Positions 54,539 through 63,746 of a DNA stretch of 64,000 nt are shown piece after piece. The stretch's first letter is position 1. The number at the start of each line of letters is the position of its first letter. Under the pieces are notes generated by a model. That model was not told where the DNA came from and made no database searches. It saw only the letters and a program-made list of their open reading frames with translations. The position numbers and the translations under genes were made by a program. This DNA comes from JBAOHV01 sp037045265. GTDB taxonomy: Bacteria; Actinomycetota; Acidimicrobiia; Acidimicrobiales; Microtrichaceae. The stretch is taken from contig JBAOHV010000004.1 in NCBI GenBank assembly GCA_037045265.1, positions 62,001 to 126,000 on the forward strand. The letters run 5' to 3'.

Positions 54539-54557
54539 ATCTGACGACCCGTCAGAT
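54539..54557. promoter_or_regulatory. Operator family II, perfect 7-bp arms
   Basis: atctgac-gaccc-gtcagat, between the TetR stop (54559) and the ACAD start (54520). It is the presumed control site for the beta-oxidation-type operon. Confidence 0.75.
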
Positions 54558-54558
54558 C

Positions 54559-55308
54559 CTACTCGGTGGGGTGGGCCGCCTGACCAGACGAGGGAGCCGG
54601 CGGGATCCTTCCGGTGACCCCCGTGTAGATCTGGCGGGCCATCGCGACACGCAGGTCGACGGTCCGCACACCGGCTCCGCCGATGCCGTACTGGTGCGCC
54701 GCGACGTGGGCGAGCATCGACACCAGCACGACCGCGGTGGCCATGGGGTTCAGGTCCACCGGCGCGAAGCCCAGCTGCTGCTGGTCGCTGATCACCTGCT
54801 CGGCCAGCAACGTGAACTTCGACAGCAGGTGGGTTCGTGAGTCCCGGAACCGCTGATCGCCCTCCAGCGCGGCGAGGTCGATGACGGCCATCAGAGACGA
54901 GTGCTCCGCCCAGAAGTCGAGGAACGCCGCGGCCAGGTCCTCACAGGTCTCGTATGCAGACCGGCCTTCCCATGTGGCGGTGCGGAACGGCCGGGTTAGC
55001 CGCTCGCCGCCCTCACCGATCAGCCGGTCCGCCAGGGCGAGCACAGCGGACTCCGCATCGGGAAAGTACTGGTAGAAGGTCGCGGGCGACACTCCGGCGT
55101 CGCGTGCGATGTCGACGACCTTCAGGTCGCGGTAGGTAGTCGTGGCGAGCAGTCGACTGGTGTGCTCCAGCAGGCGTTCGCGGGTGGCCATGCCACGCCG
55201 CCCTGGAACCCTCCCGTCGGCTGCCCGAAGGCCGTCGGGGTCCTGATCGGCACCGTTGCTGGGATAGCCGGATTCCGGTGAGCTGGTTTCCGGGTCGCTG
55301 GGTGCCAC
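54559..55308 (-). CDS. TetR-family regulator next to the ACAD operon
   Basis: A 249-residue protein from GTG 55308 (MAPSDPETSSPESGYPS); a shorter start at ATG 55191 (MATRERLLEHTSRLLATT) would be more usual for TetR and is equally likely. HTH: TYRDLKVVDIARDAGVSPATFYQYFPDAESAVLAL. The ligand domain (CEDLAAAFLDFWAEHSSLMAVIDLAALEGDQRF) resembles actinobacterial KstR-like and lipid-responsive TetRs. It ends 1 bp before the family-II operator and 38 bp before the ACAD start, so it is a second candidate reader of that motif. Confidence 0.85.
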   Translation of the reverse strand: MAPSDPETSSPESGYPSNGADQDPDGLRAADGRVPGRRGMATRERLLEHTSRLLATTTYRDLKVVDIARDAGVSPATFYQYFPDAESAVLALADRLIGEGGERLTRPFRTATWEGRSAYETCEDLAAAFLDFWAEHSSLMAVIDLAALEGDQRFRDSRTHLLSKFTLLAEQVISDQQQLGFAPVDLNPMATAVVLVSMLAHVAAHQYGIGGAGVRTVDLRVAMARQIYTGVTGRIPPAPSSGQAAHPTE

Positions 55309-55318
55309 CCACGCAACG

Positions 55319-58138
55319 CTATCGGGGGGCTGCTCGGGTCAGTGCCGCCGAGAGGGCCGGGCGCCCGCGCCGCAGCTCGTTGGCCCAGCTGCTCAGCTCG
55401 TCCTGCTCCATCGGAGCAGCGAACAGGTAGCCCTGGACCCAGTCGCAACCGATGGCCACCAGCTCGTCGAACTGCTCCGTCGTCTCGACCCCTTCGGCGA
55501 CGGTCGGCACCCCGAGCCTGTGAGCCAGCTCGTTGATCATCTGGATCAGGTCGTGCTGCTCCGGATCAGGCAGGCCGTGCACGAAGCTCGAATCGATCTT
55601 GATCTCGTCCACGGGCATCGCGCGCAGATGTGCGACGCTGGTGTAGCCGGTCCCGAAGTCGTCGATCGCGATCCTCGCCCCTGTGGCACGCAGGCGCCTG
55701 AGCTGTTCGGCGGCCAGCTCGAGGTCGGTCACGAGGGCCGTCTCGGTCACCTCAAGCGTCAACATCCCCGGCTCGATCCCTCCGTCACGGATCACCCGAC
55801 AAGCGTTCGTCACGTAGTCGGGGTTGACAAGGCTCCGACCGGAGACGTTCACCGACAGGCCGAGACCCGCGAGTGGCCCGCCCTCGATCCGCGACCACGC
55901 GGCCAGGCTCTCGACCCCTCGTTCCAGCACCCAGAGATCGAGGTCGACCACCAGAGCGGTCCGCTCGGCCACAGGCACGAACACCGCCGGCGAGACGTCA
56001 CCGCGGTGGTCACGGCGCCAGCGGACGAGCGCCTCGAATCCGATCGGGACACCGGTCGCCGAGTCGATCACCGGCTGGTACACCAGGCGCAGCTCGTCAG
56101 AGGAGCTGAGCGCCGCCGTGAGCCCGACTTCTATCTCCTCCTGATCGGTGACGAGTCGGTCCATCTCGTCGTCGTAGAGCGTCACGTGCTCGCCGGGGCG
56201 ACCCTTTGCCGCGTAGACGGCAAGGTCGGCGCAGCGCAGCAGGTCGGTGGGGTCATCATCGCCCCTTCCCGATCCCGTCAGCGCTACTCCGATGCAGGCA
56301 CCGACCTGCAGCCGCAGACCGTCGACATCGATCGGCTCGAGCACCACTGCGACGAGCCTCCGGGCCACTGCAACCGGCTCCTGGGGCCCGTCGACCGACG
56401 TCAGCAGGACGACGAACTCGTCGCCGCCCAGCCGGGCCACGACGACGTCGTCGCGCACGTTCGACGCCAGCCGCTTGGCGATCACCTTCAACAGCTCATC
56501 GCCCACCGCGTGCCCGTAGCGGTCATTGGTCCGCTTGAACCCGTCGAGGTCGACGAACAGGATCGCCATCTCCGAATGTTCGACCGCTGACCGGCGAGCT
56601 TGGTGTGCGTCGAAGAGCTGCGAGATGAGCCCTGCACGGTTGGTCAGGCCGGTGAGCGCGTCGTGGCTCGCCTGGTGGGCCAGCCGCTCCTGGAGTCGCT
56701 GACGCTCGATTATCGACCCCGAGAGGACTCGGACCGAGCGCTGCAGCGACGCACCCAACTCACCCGGCAGCGGCTCGGCGAGCGACGGGTCGTCGAAGTC
56801 GCACGACGCCAGCGATCTGGTCTTGCACTCGAGCAGCACGAGGTTGTCCACCACGTCGTTGAAGGCCGCGCTGGCACGCTCGACCTCGGGCGGGCCGCTC
56901 AGCTCCAAGGGCTCCACGGAGAGGTCACCCCGGCCCACCTGGATCGCCTGGTCGGTCAGCCTGCGCACAGGTGCGACGATCGACCGACCGAACAGCATTG
57001 CGGCGCCGATCGATGCAGCGATGGCCGACAGGGTGAGCAGGGCCGTCAGACGCTCCTGACGAAGTGCGGTCTCCTCGACCACGCCGGCCTGTGCCAGCTC
57101 GAGATCCACCGCCAGATCTGAGACCTGGTTCATCTGTGCGGCCCAGTCGATGCCGTCGAGGAGTCCCATCCCGACGAGAACCTGGGTGTCTGTCGGAACG
57201 GAAGGTGCACTCAGCTGCCCGGCCAACCCGAGCCATGTGCCCCTGCGGAGCGCCTCGGGGGCGAGTCCTATCCGGTCCCACAAGGCCCTGAGCTCGGGCT
57301 CGGTGCTCCTGTCGAGCGCGCCCGACAGCCCGTCGAAGCGCTCCTGTGCCGCCGCGAACTCGGACTGGAGCTGTGCCCTGTCCGCCGCCGGCGCGGCCCA
57401 CAGGTTGCTGAGCGCGCCGATCAGCTTGGCGCTGGCCATGGGCACTTCGAGCGCCGACCCCATGGCGTCGGTGGTCCTGGCCAGACCAGGATCGAAGAGC
57501 TCTACGGCCGCCGTCATGCGGAGTCGAGCGAGCACCGTGTCGATCCTGTTCCCCAGCCGGCGCTCGATGGGGGCCCAGCGTTGCTCGATCAGGTCAGAGG
57601 TGTTCGGTGACCCGATCGACTCACGAACGGCAGTGAGCTCCTCGAGATGGAACGGCCGGATGGACGGTGCCAGCGCCAGGAGCGCTTCGTCGGTCAGCGA
57701 CACAAGTCGCCGACCGGAGTCGACCACGTCCCGCAGGAACGTGCTGCGGGACTCCAGCTCCGCTGGCGGCCGGCGTTCCGGCAGCGTGATCTCCTCGGCC
57801 ATACGCTCTGCGAAGACGGCTGCACGCAGATCCAGCAGATCGCCCAGGTTCTCGGCATCCTCCGCCACCGATTCTGCTGCCCGGGCCTCGCTGTGCCGCT
57901 GGACGGTGATCGAGACCGACAGGATCGACAGCAGGAGCAACGGGAGGAGCATCGTTCCCAGCACGCGCCCCGACACACCGGGATGCGCCACTCGCCGCAG
58001 CAAGCGCTGCCAAGCGGGTGTGGCGTCGTTGTTCCGGGCTGAGTCCACGTGCTCCGTCGACCTTCGAAGGGGGCCACGGACGATCCGAGCCACAACCCAA
58101 CCGTCGGCAGCGTCGAACGGTTGTTGAAGGATGCTCAC
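55319..58138 (-). CDS. Membrane-bound HAMP-GGDEF-EAL protein (c-di-GMP turnover)
   Basis: A 939-residue protein from GTG or ATG 58138. TM1 about 59-79, a large extracytoplasmic helical sensor (about 80-365), TM2 about 366-386, HAMP to about 440 (APVRRLTDQAIQVGRGDLSV), GGDEF domain with intact RLGGDEFVVLL (motif 571-575) and DALTGLTNRAGL, then EAL domain with FEALVRW (702-704), LTLEVTETAL, IDDFGTGYTSVAHLR and KIDSSFV. Both active sites look complete, so it could make or degrade c-di-GMP. The PilZ domain at 4.2 kb could read that signal. It starts on the same strand after the DUF4112 gene. Confidence 0.92.
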   Translation of the reverse strand: MSILQQPFDAADGWVVARIVRGPLRRSTEHVDSARNNDATPAWQRLLRRVAHPGVSGRVLGTMLLPLLLLSILSVSITVQRHSEARAAESVAEDAENLGDLLDLRAAVFAERMAEEITLPERRPPAELESRSTFLRDVVDSGRRLVSLTDEALLALAPSIRPFHLEELTAVRESIGSPNTSDLIEQRWAPIERRLGNRIDTVLARLRMTAAVELFDPGLARTTDAMGSALEVPMASAKLIGALSNLWAAPAADRAQLQSEFAAAQERFDGLSGALDRSTEPELRALWDRIGLAPEALRRGTWLGLAGQLSAPSVPTDTQVLVGMGLLDGIDWAAQMNQVSDLAVDLELAQAGVVEETALRQERLTALLTLSAIAASIGAAMLFGRSIVAPVRRLTDQAIQVGRGDLSVEPLELSGPPEVERASAAFNDVVDNLVLLECKTRSLASCDFDDPSLAEPLPGELGASLQRSVRVLSGSIIERQRLQERLAHQASHDALTGLTNRAGLISQLFDAHQARRSAVEHSEMAILFVDLDGFKRTNDRYGHAVGDELLKVIAKRLASNVRDDVVVARLGGDEFVVLLTSVDGPQEPVAVARRLVAVVLEPIDVDGLRLQVGACIGVALTGSGRGDDDPTDLLRCADLAVYAAKGRPGEHVTLYDDEMDRLVTDQEEIEVGLTAALSSSDELRLVYQPVIDSATGVPIGFEALVRWRRDHRGDVSPAVFVPVAERTALVVDLDLWVLERGVESLAAWSRIEGGPLAGLGLSVNVSGRSLVNPDYVTNACRVIRDGGIEPGMLTLEVTETALVTDLELAAEQLRRLRATGARIAIDDFGTGYTSVAHLRAMPVDEIKIDSSFVHGLPDPEQHDLIQMINELAHRLGVPTVAEGVETTEQFDELVAIGCDWVQGYLFAAPMEQDELSSWANELRRGRPALSAALTRAAPR

Positions 58139-58173
58139 ACCCGCCCGTGCGGGGATTCAGAGGATCGAGGTCC

Positions 58174-58916
58174 TCAGAACAACCGCGACACCATCCAGAC
58201 GAGGATGAGCAGGCCCGCGACGGTCAGCATCAGGAGCATCAGGGCGCCCACGGCCAGGACGGCCAGCGACAACACGATGACCGCGAGGCTCGACCGCCTC
58301 GTCGCCCGTCGGTCGGTCAGGTCGCGTTCGATCAACCTCACGTTCCGGTTGTTCGACTTGTATGCCATGTTGAACACCGGACCGACGAACGGGACGAGTC
58401 CCACGAGTGCTTCGAGCCCGACGTGCAGGAGCATCCGCACGATCGTCGGTATCGATACCCCGGCCGCCACTCCGGCCACGACGATCACCATCGACAGCAC
58501 CAGACCGACCGCGTCACCCGCGACCGGCACGATCGACACGACACCGTCGAGCCCCACCCTCCGGCCCGGCAGTCCAGGTACAGCGAAGGCGTCGTCGAGC
58601 ACCCACGAGAACCGCCGCATCCAGTCCGGCACAGGACGGCTGTTGGCGACGTCTCGTCCGCGGCTCCGGCGCAGCTCGCGCCAAGCCGATACGGGATACC
58701 AGGCGTCGTCACCACTCCGCGCAACCGGGTGAAGGCCCGGGGCTGCCGGGCTGCCGGGGCTGCCGGTGGGGCCGGTGGGGCCGGAGGACCCGGAGCTGGC
58801 GGTGGGGGCGGTGGGGGCTGCTGGGCGGCGCCAGCTCCTGGAGCCGCGTCCCACGGATCGGGCCTGAACACCTCGCGCCCCTGGATCGGGCCGACCTCTC
58901 GTGGCTCGGTGCTCAC
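58174..58916 (-). CDS. DUF4112 membrane protein with Pro-rich N-terminus (one frame break)
   Basis: GTG 58916 (MSTEPREVGPIQGREVFRP). A proline-rich cytosolic stretch (about 30-65) is followed, after a one-base deletion near 58725, by DDAWYPVSAWRELRR and the DUF4112 core: WVLDDAFAVPGLPGRRVGLD, GVVSIVPVAGDAVGLVLSM, GLVPFVGPVFNMAYKSNNRN. Two to three helices, then a C-terminal hydrophobic helix pair. Adding the missing base gives 247 residues. Function unknown. The uncorrected downstream frame is open from 58854 with a Ser/Gly/Pro-rich lead. Confidence 0.75.
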
Positions 58917-58981
58917 CCGGTCAGTCTTGTCGGTACAGGCAGTTCAGCGAGGCGCGGTACAGGCGTCCGCCGAGAGGACGC

Positions 58982-59842
58982 TCAGCGGATGAATCGCTCA
59001 CCGTACGACGCGATCAGCTCTTCGGCCTGCTCGACCGGCGGTGCCTCGATACCCGACGACATCCAAGCCGACGTGATGATCGTCGTCACACCGGCCGCTT
59101 CGAGCTCCTCGACCAGGTCGGTGCTGGGCGCAGCCAGGGGAGATGCGAGCACCTCGAACCGGCGATCGGCCGTGCCGGCGTCCTCTCTCGCCTGCTGCAG
59201 CAAGGCGCAGTTCGCGATCAGGTCCTGGGGCGTGTAGTGGATCCCCAGCCATCCGTCACCGATCCGGGCGGCACGCCTGAATGCGAGCTCCGAATGGCCG
59301 CCGACGAAGATCGGCACCGGGGCCGGCGGCGCAGGACGCATCTCGACGGGATCGAAGTCGTAGAACTCTCCGTGGTGTTCGACCATGCCGCCGCTCCAGA
59401 GCTTGCGCATCACGTCGACCATCTCGTCCATCCGCTTGCCGCGCCGGGCGAACGGCTGCTCCAGCAGCTCGAACTCCTCGGCCATCCAACCAGCGCCGAT
59501 CCCGAGCCCGACGCGTCCGCTGGACAAGTACGCGGCGGTTCCGACGGCCTTGGCGACGACGAATGGGTTGCGCAGGGGGAGCACGTAGACGTTGGTCACG
59601 AAGCGCAGGTTCGAGGTGACCGCCGACATCGCCCCGATCGCGACCCACGGGTCGGGCCAGTCCTCATCGGGGCTGAACAGCGGGGTGCCGTCGGGGGTGT
59701 ACGGATAGCTGGACTCGAGCTTCGACGGGTAGACGACGTGGTCGGACACCGCGACCGAGTCGAAGCCAGCGGCCTCGCATGCCACGGCGAGTCGCGGCCA
59801 GTCGAGGGGCGAGGAACCGATCATTGCCTGGGAGAACTTCAT
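58982..59842 (-). CDS. LLM-class (F420-dependent type) oxidoreductase
   Basis: A 286-residue TIM barrel from ATG 59842, overlapping the upstream ligase stop (ATGA). Family blocks: ACEAAGFDSVAVSDHVVYP, NLRFVTNVYVLPLRNPFVVAKA, GRVGLGIGAGWMAEEFELLEQPFARRG-type core, PVPIFVGGHSELAFRRAARIGDGW. The C-terminus has the AAGVTTIITSAW segment. It is the third gene of the CaiB-FadD-LLM operon and would catalyse a redox step on an acyl-CoA-derived intermediate. F420 use is inferred from the family. Confidence 0.9.
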   Translation of the reverse strand: MKFSQAMIGSSPLDWPRLAVACEAAGFDSVAVSDHVVYPSKLESSYPYTPDGTPLFSPDEDWPDPWVAIGAMSAVTSNLRFVTNVYVLPLRNPFVVAKAVGTAAYLSSGRVGLGIGAGWMAEEFELLEQPFARRGKRMDEMVDVMRKLWSGGMVEHHGEFYDFDPVEMRPAPPAPVPIFVGGHSELAFRRAARIGDGWLGIHYTPQDLIANCALLQQAREDAGTADRRFEVLASPLAAPSTDLVEELEAAGVTTIITSAWMSSGIEAPPVEQAEELIASYGERFIR

Positions 59843-61482
59843 CGTCTGGCTCCGTCCTTGTCGTCGAGGGAGCCGATCGCCTTGTCGCGCAGCTCGTACT
59901 TGAGCACCTTGCCGCTCGCGTTCAGCGGAAGCTGGTCCACCACCTCGACGAACCGCGGCGCCTTGAAGTTGGCCATGTGCTCACGTGACCAGGCGACGAT
60001 CGATCCCGGGTCGGGCGATGAACCGTGGGTAGGTATGACGAAGGCATAGCCAACCTCACCCATGCGGTCGTCGGGCACCCCCACGACCGCGGCCTGGGCG
60101 ACGTCGGGGTGACCGAGGAGCAGTCGTTCGATCTCGGCCGGGTAGGCGTTGAACCCCCCGACTATGAACATGTCCTTCTTGCGGTCGGTGATTGTCAGGT
60201 AGCCGTCCTCGTTCATCACGCCGACGTCACCGGTGCGCAACCAACCGTCTGGCGTGAGCGTCTCGGCCGTCTGCCCGGGTCGTTGAAGTAGCCCGACATG
60301 ACGTTGTAGCCGCGCACCCACACCTCTCCAGCCTCGCCGGCCGGCAGAGCGACTCCGTCGTCGTCGACGACCTGCACGTCGACACCGGGGAACGCTCGCC
60401 CGGACGTCGTCGAGATGGTCTCCGCTGAGTCGTCGCGACGACAGATGGTGGCGCACCCCGAAGCTTCGGTCATGCCGTAGGCGGTCACGACGGTGTCGAA
60501 GCCGAGGTCCTCTCGCATGCGTTCGACCAGCTCCACCGGAACGGCCGCGGCGCCCGTGACAGCGAGACGCAGGGTTGACAGCGCGCTCGGCGTCGAAGCC
60601 CGGATGGTTGAGCAGGGACTGGTAGATCGTCGGTGGTCCCGGGATGACGCTGATCCGCTCCGACTCGATCAGGTCCGCGACCGCGTCGAGGTCGAACGTC
60701 GCCATCGGCACGAGCGTTGCCCCTGCCATGAAGGCGGCGACGATTCCGGCCTTGTAGCCGAAGGCGTGGAAGAAGGGATTGACGCAGAGGTACCGGTCCT
60801 CCGGCCGCAACCCGCCGATGTCGGCCCAGTCGCCGAAGGCACGCAGGGTCTGCGCGTGGGTCAATCGCACGCCCTTGGGGGCACCCGTCGTACCCGAGGT
60901 GAACAACAGGTCGGAGAGGTCGTCGCCCGTGAGCGACCCGACGAGCGCGTTCACCACAGCGGGATCTACGTCGGTGCCCGTCGCCACGAACTCGTCGAGC
61001 GTCACGGTTCCAGCCGGTGCTGTTCCCCCGCAGCGCAGCACGACTATCTGCTCCAGGTCGGGAAGATCCTGGTCGACACCGTCGAGCATCGACACGTAGT
61101 CGTTGCCCAGGAAGCCCTCGACGGTGAACAGGAGACGAGCGTTGCTGCGCGCCAGGATGTCAGCTGCCTCGGCACCCTTGTAGCGGGTGTTGAGCGGTAC
61201 GAGCACGGCGCCGGCGCTCTGCAGCCCGAGAAGGGCGACGATCCACTCCCAGCAGTTCGGCGCCCAGATCGCCACGCGGTCACCAGGCTCGACCCCTGCG
61301 GCGACGACGGCCGCGGCGATCTCATCTACCCGCTCCTTCACCTCGGCGTAGGTCAGGCGGACTGTGGGGTTGGCCGAGCTGTCGACGACCGCCTCCTGGT
61401 CCGGGTGCGCGGCGGTGACGTCGCGAAGCATCGCCGGGATGGTCCCGAAGCGGAGATCACCCCGCGTTCCTTCCTCACTCAT
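59839..61482 (-). CDS. Acyl-CoA synthetase (FadD family, two compensating frame breaks)
   Basis: ATG 61482 (MSEEGTRGDLRFGTIPAML) overlaps the CaiB stop by 8 bp. Motifs: LLFTSGTTGAPKGVRL (P-loop), then between about 60580 and 60285 the protein lies in another frame (LVERMREDLGFDTVV, TAYGMTEASGCATICRRDD, VWVRGYNVMSGYFNDPG), and it returns for DGWLRTGDVGVMNEDGYL, TDRKKDMFIVGGFNAYPAEIE and the lysine in NASGKVLK. One extra base near 60580 and one missing base in a G run near 60283 cancel out, giving 547 residues. Without this, the frame still reads through with an Arg-rich nonsense middle. FadD3-like relatives activate steroid-ring acids; substrate here unknown. Confidence 0.85.
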   Translation of the reverse strand: MSEEGTRGDLRFGTIPAMLRDVTAAHPDQEAVVDSSANPTVRLTYAEVKERVDEIAAAVVAAGVEPGDRVAIWAPNCWEWIVALLGLQSAGAVLVPLNTRYKGAEAADILARSNARLLFTVEGFLGNDYVSMLDGVDQDLPDLEQIVVLRCGGTAPAGTVTLDEFVATGTDVDPAVVNALVGSLTGDDLSDLLFTSGTTGAPKGVRLTHAQTLRAFGDWADIGGLRPEDRYLCVNPFFHAFGYKAGIVAAFMAGATLVPMATFDLDAVADLIESERISVIPGPPTIYQSLLNHPGFDAERAVNPASRCHGRRGRSGGAGRTHARGPRLRHRRDRLRHDRSFGVRHHLSSRRLSGDHLDDVRASVPRCRRAGRRRRRSRSAGRRGWRGVGARLQRHVGLLQRPGQTAETLTPDGWLRTGDVGVMNEDGYLTITDRKKDMFIVGGFNAYPAEIERLLLGHPDVAQAAVVGVPDDRMGEVGYAFVIPTHGSSPDPGSIVAWSREHMANFKAPRFVEVVDQLPLNASGKVLKYELRDKAIGSLDDKDGARR

Positions 61483-62731
61483 CTCGGGCACCGAAGGCTG
61501 CGGCAGCTCGCAGAGCGGTGATCCTGTCGGCGTCGTAGCCGAGTACGTCGGTGAGCACCTCGTCGGTGTGCTCACCCACGGTCGGTGCGGGCGCGGGGAC
61601 GCCGAGCTCCTCACCGACGAACTTCACCGGGTACGGCTGCATCTCGGCGCCCACGCCTTCGTAGGGCATGAAGCCGAGCCGCTCCTTGAACTGGGGATCG
61701 TCGGCGAGCGTCTCGGGCGTGTTGACCGGCGCGATCGTCGTGTTGACCTCTCCCGACCAGATGACCCACTCGGCGGTCGTCTTCGTCTTGAACACCTCGA
61801 CGAGCTCCTTGCGCAGCTCCAGATTGCCCTTGGCGTGATCCGCGAACTTCGAACCCGGCCAACGCTCGAACAGGTCCATGCGACCGACACCTTCGCAGAA
61901 GTTCTTCCAGAACTCCTGCTCCGAAGCCATGAAGAGCACGTGCGAGTCGGCCGACTCGTATATCTGGTAGCGCACACCGTCGCGCATGCCGGCGGTGCCG
62001 GGAGCACGACGCTCGTAGTTGTCCGCCTTGTTTCCGGTGACCTCGCTCTCGGGACGCTCGTAGGCCTTCCAGGTCTCGGACCTGTACCAGTCCATCGCCG
62101 CGGCAGCGTCGGACTGAGCGATCTCGAGGAAGCTGCCCTCACCCGTCTCCCGGGCACGGATGACTCCGGCCAGGATGCCGAACGCGCCGAACAGCGGCCC
62201 CGCGTGGATGCCGACCGACGGGTGCTCCGGGATGCCGGGGAATCCGTTCTCGTCGTACTCGGGCTTCACCAGGCCCGCCCAGGTGTCGTAGGCGATGCCA
62301 TGGCTCGGCAGATCGGCGTACGGCCCCGTCATTCCGTAGCCCGAGATCGTGCAGAAGACGATCTTCGGGTTGATCTCCTTGAGGTCCTCGTAGCCGAGGC
62401 CGCGCTTGGCAAGCGCCCCGGGACGCATCGCCTCGATCACCGCGTCGGCGCCGCGGACCAGGTCTCGGAAGACGTCCTTGGCCTCGTCGGTGCGGAGGTC
62501 GAGGGTGATCGACTTCTTGCCGCGGTTGATGTGCCAGTGCAGCAGGGACGAACCGTCGATGATCGGCCAGGTCATCTGCCGCACGTAGTCACCTGACGGG
62601 GACTCGACCTTGATCACCTCGGCTCCCAGATCGGCCAGGTGCAGTCCAACAGCAGCGGGCCCCAGGAGCGAGAACTCGATGATTCGCAGGCCCGTCAGCG
62701 GCCCGGCACCAGATGCTGTCGAATCGGTCAT
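61475..62731 (-). CDS. CaiB/BaiF (class III) CoA-transferase
   Basis: A 418-residue protein from ATG 62731 (MTDSTASGAGPLTGLRIIEF). Signatures: HLADLGAEVIKVESPSGDYVRQM, NRGKKSITLDLRTDEAKDVF, DAVIEAMRPGALAKRGLGY, CTISGYGMTGPY, and GSFLEIAQSDAAAAMDW with the catalytic Asp. It transfers CoA to a free acid, or is a racemase of the same fold. First gene of the CaiB-FadD-LLM operon. A family-II operator lies 29 bp upstream. Confidence 0.92.
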   Translation of the reverse strand: MTDSTASGAGPLTGLRIIEFSLLGPAAVGLHLADLGAEVIKVESPSGDYVRQMTWPIIDGSSLLHWHINRGKKSITLDLRTDEAKDVFRDLVRGADAVIEAMRPGALAKRGLGYEDLKEINPKIVFCTISGYGMTGPYADLPSHGIAYDTWAGLVKPEYDENGFPGIPEHPSVGIHAGPLFGAFGILAGVIRARETGEGSFLEIAQSDAAAAMDWYRSETWKAYERPESEVTGNKADNYERRAPGTAGMRDGVRYQIYESADSHVLFMASEQEFWKNFCEGVGRMDLFERWPGSKFADHAKGNLELRKELVEVFKTKTTAEWVIWSGEVNTTIAPVNTPETLADDPQFKERLGFMPYEGVGAEMQPYPVKFVGEELGVPAPAPTVGEHTDEVLTDVLGYDADRITALRAAAAFGARDE

Positions 62732-62759
62732 GGTGGTCCCTTCGAAGGTCGCGCCGCCG

Positions 62760-62779
62760 ATCTGACGGGTCGTCAGAAT
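62760..62779. promoter_or_regulatory. Operator family II copy
   Basis: tctgac-gggtc-gtcaga with perfect 6-bp arms (62761-62777), 30 bp before the CaiB start at 62731. Same geometry as the sites at 13851 and 54539. Confidence 0.72.
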
Positions 62780-62838
62780 CTAGACGGCCTCCGTGTCCGG
62801 GCCCACAGCAGACCGGCGCGATCGCACAGAGGAGCTCC

Positions 62839-63690
62839 TCAGAGGACCCACGGACCGCCGTCGACCGGTCGCTTCCAACCCGATGACGCGAACGTTCCTC
62901 CGTCGACGTGCACCGTCGAGCCGGTGACGAAGCGGCTCATCGGCCCCGCCAACCACACGATCACCGCCGCGACATCGGCGGAGCTTGCGAGGTCGGGCCA
63001 CGGAGTGGGTGCCCAGCTGGTCACCGAGAGCGCTCCGGACTCCTCGACAAGGCCCGAGTCGCCGGGAGTCGGGATCATGTCCGGAGCGACGGCGTTCACC
63101 CTGATCCGATCTGCGGCGAGCTCCAAGGAGAGGGTCCTGGTCAGGTTCGCCACCGCGGCCTTCATCGCGGAATAGATGCCGAAACCGGGACCAGCGCGAT
63201 GCGCTTCGACCGACGTGAGGTTGACCACCGACGCTCCCCCGACGGCGGGGTCCGCTCGCAGCAACGGCAGACAACGACGCGTGACGTCCACGACCTGCGT
63301 GAAGTTCTCCGCGATGAGAGCCGCCTGGCCGTTGGCGCTGATCTCGGCCACGTCCGCCACGAACCCGCCACCTGCGTTGTTGACGAGCACGTCGAGCGAG
63401 GGCCACTCCGACTCGATCCCGCTGACCCAACGGTCCACAGCCCCGGTGTCTCGCACATCGAGCACACCCTTCACGACCCGCCGACCCGCTGCCCGGATTG
63501 CAACAGCGGTGTCCTCGAGCTCGTCGGGCAGGCGATCACAGATCGCGACGTCGGCACCGAACCGGGCGAGTGCGATCGCGGTCGACCGCCCTATCCCTCT
63601 TGCTGCTCCGGTGACGATTGCGCGTCTGCCGTCGAGTCCGATCCAGCTCCGGTCCGGCAGCTCCTCAGGTCCGGGCTCGCTGTGATGCAT
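62839..63690 (-). CDS. SDR-family oxidoreductase
   Basis: From ATG 63690 (MHHSEPGPEELPDRSWIGLD) it is 283 residues; an upstream ATG at 63735 is in frame. NAD(P) motif TGAARGIGRSTA, NNAGGG, the catalytic Tyr/Lys in GIYSAMKAAV, NAVAPDMIPTPG and the C-terminal SRFVTGSTVHVDGG. ICDRLPDE after strand 2 suggests NAD. Divergent from the acyl-CoA ligase at 63747, with only 56 bp between. Ends 59 bp beyond the family-II operator, so it is not under that site. Confidence 0.9.
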   Translation of the reverse strand: MHHSEPGPEELPDRSWIGLDGRRAIVTGAARGIGRSTAIALARFGADVAICDRLPDELEDTAVAIRAAGRRVVKGVLDVRDTGAVDRWVSGIESEWPSLDVLVNNAGGGFVADVAEISANGQAALIAENFTQVVDVTRRCLPLLRADPAVGGASVVNLTSVEAHRAGPGFGIYSAMKAAVANLTRTLSLELAADRIRVNAVAPDMIPTPGDSGLVEESGALSVTSWAPTPWPDLASSADVAAVIVWLAGPMSRFVTGSTVHVDGGTFASSGWKRPVDGGPWVL

Positions 63691-63746
63691 CACGAAGCGA
63701 AAGCTATCGGTCCGTGTCGGTACCGCCGCGGCCATACTCTCGCGAC

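Noticed and set aside
4258..60585. Programmed +1 frameshifting as general explanation of frame breaks
   Set aside because: No common slippery sequence, and one duplicated copy (41413) is in frame without the extra base.
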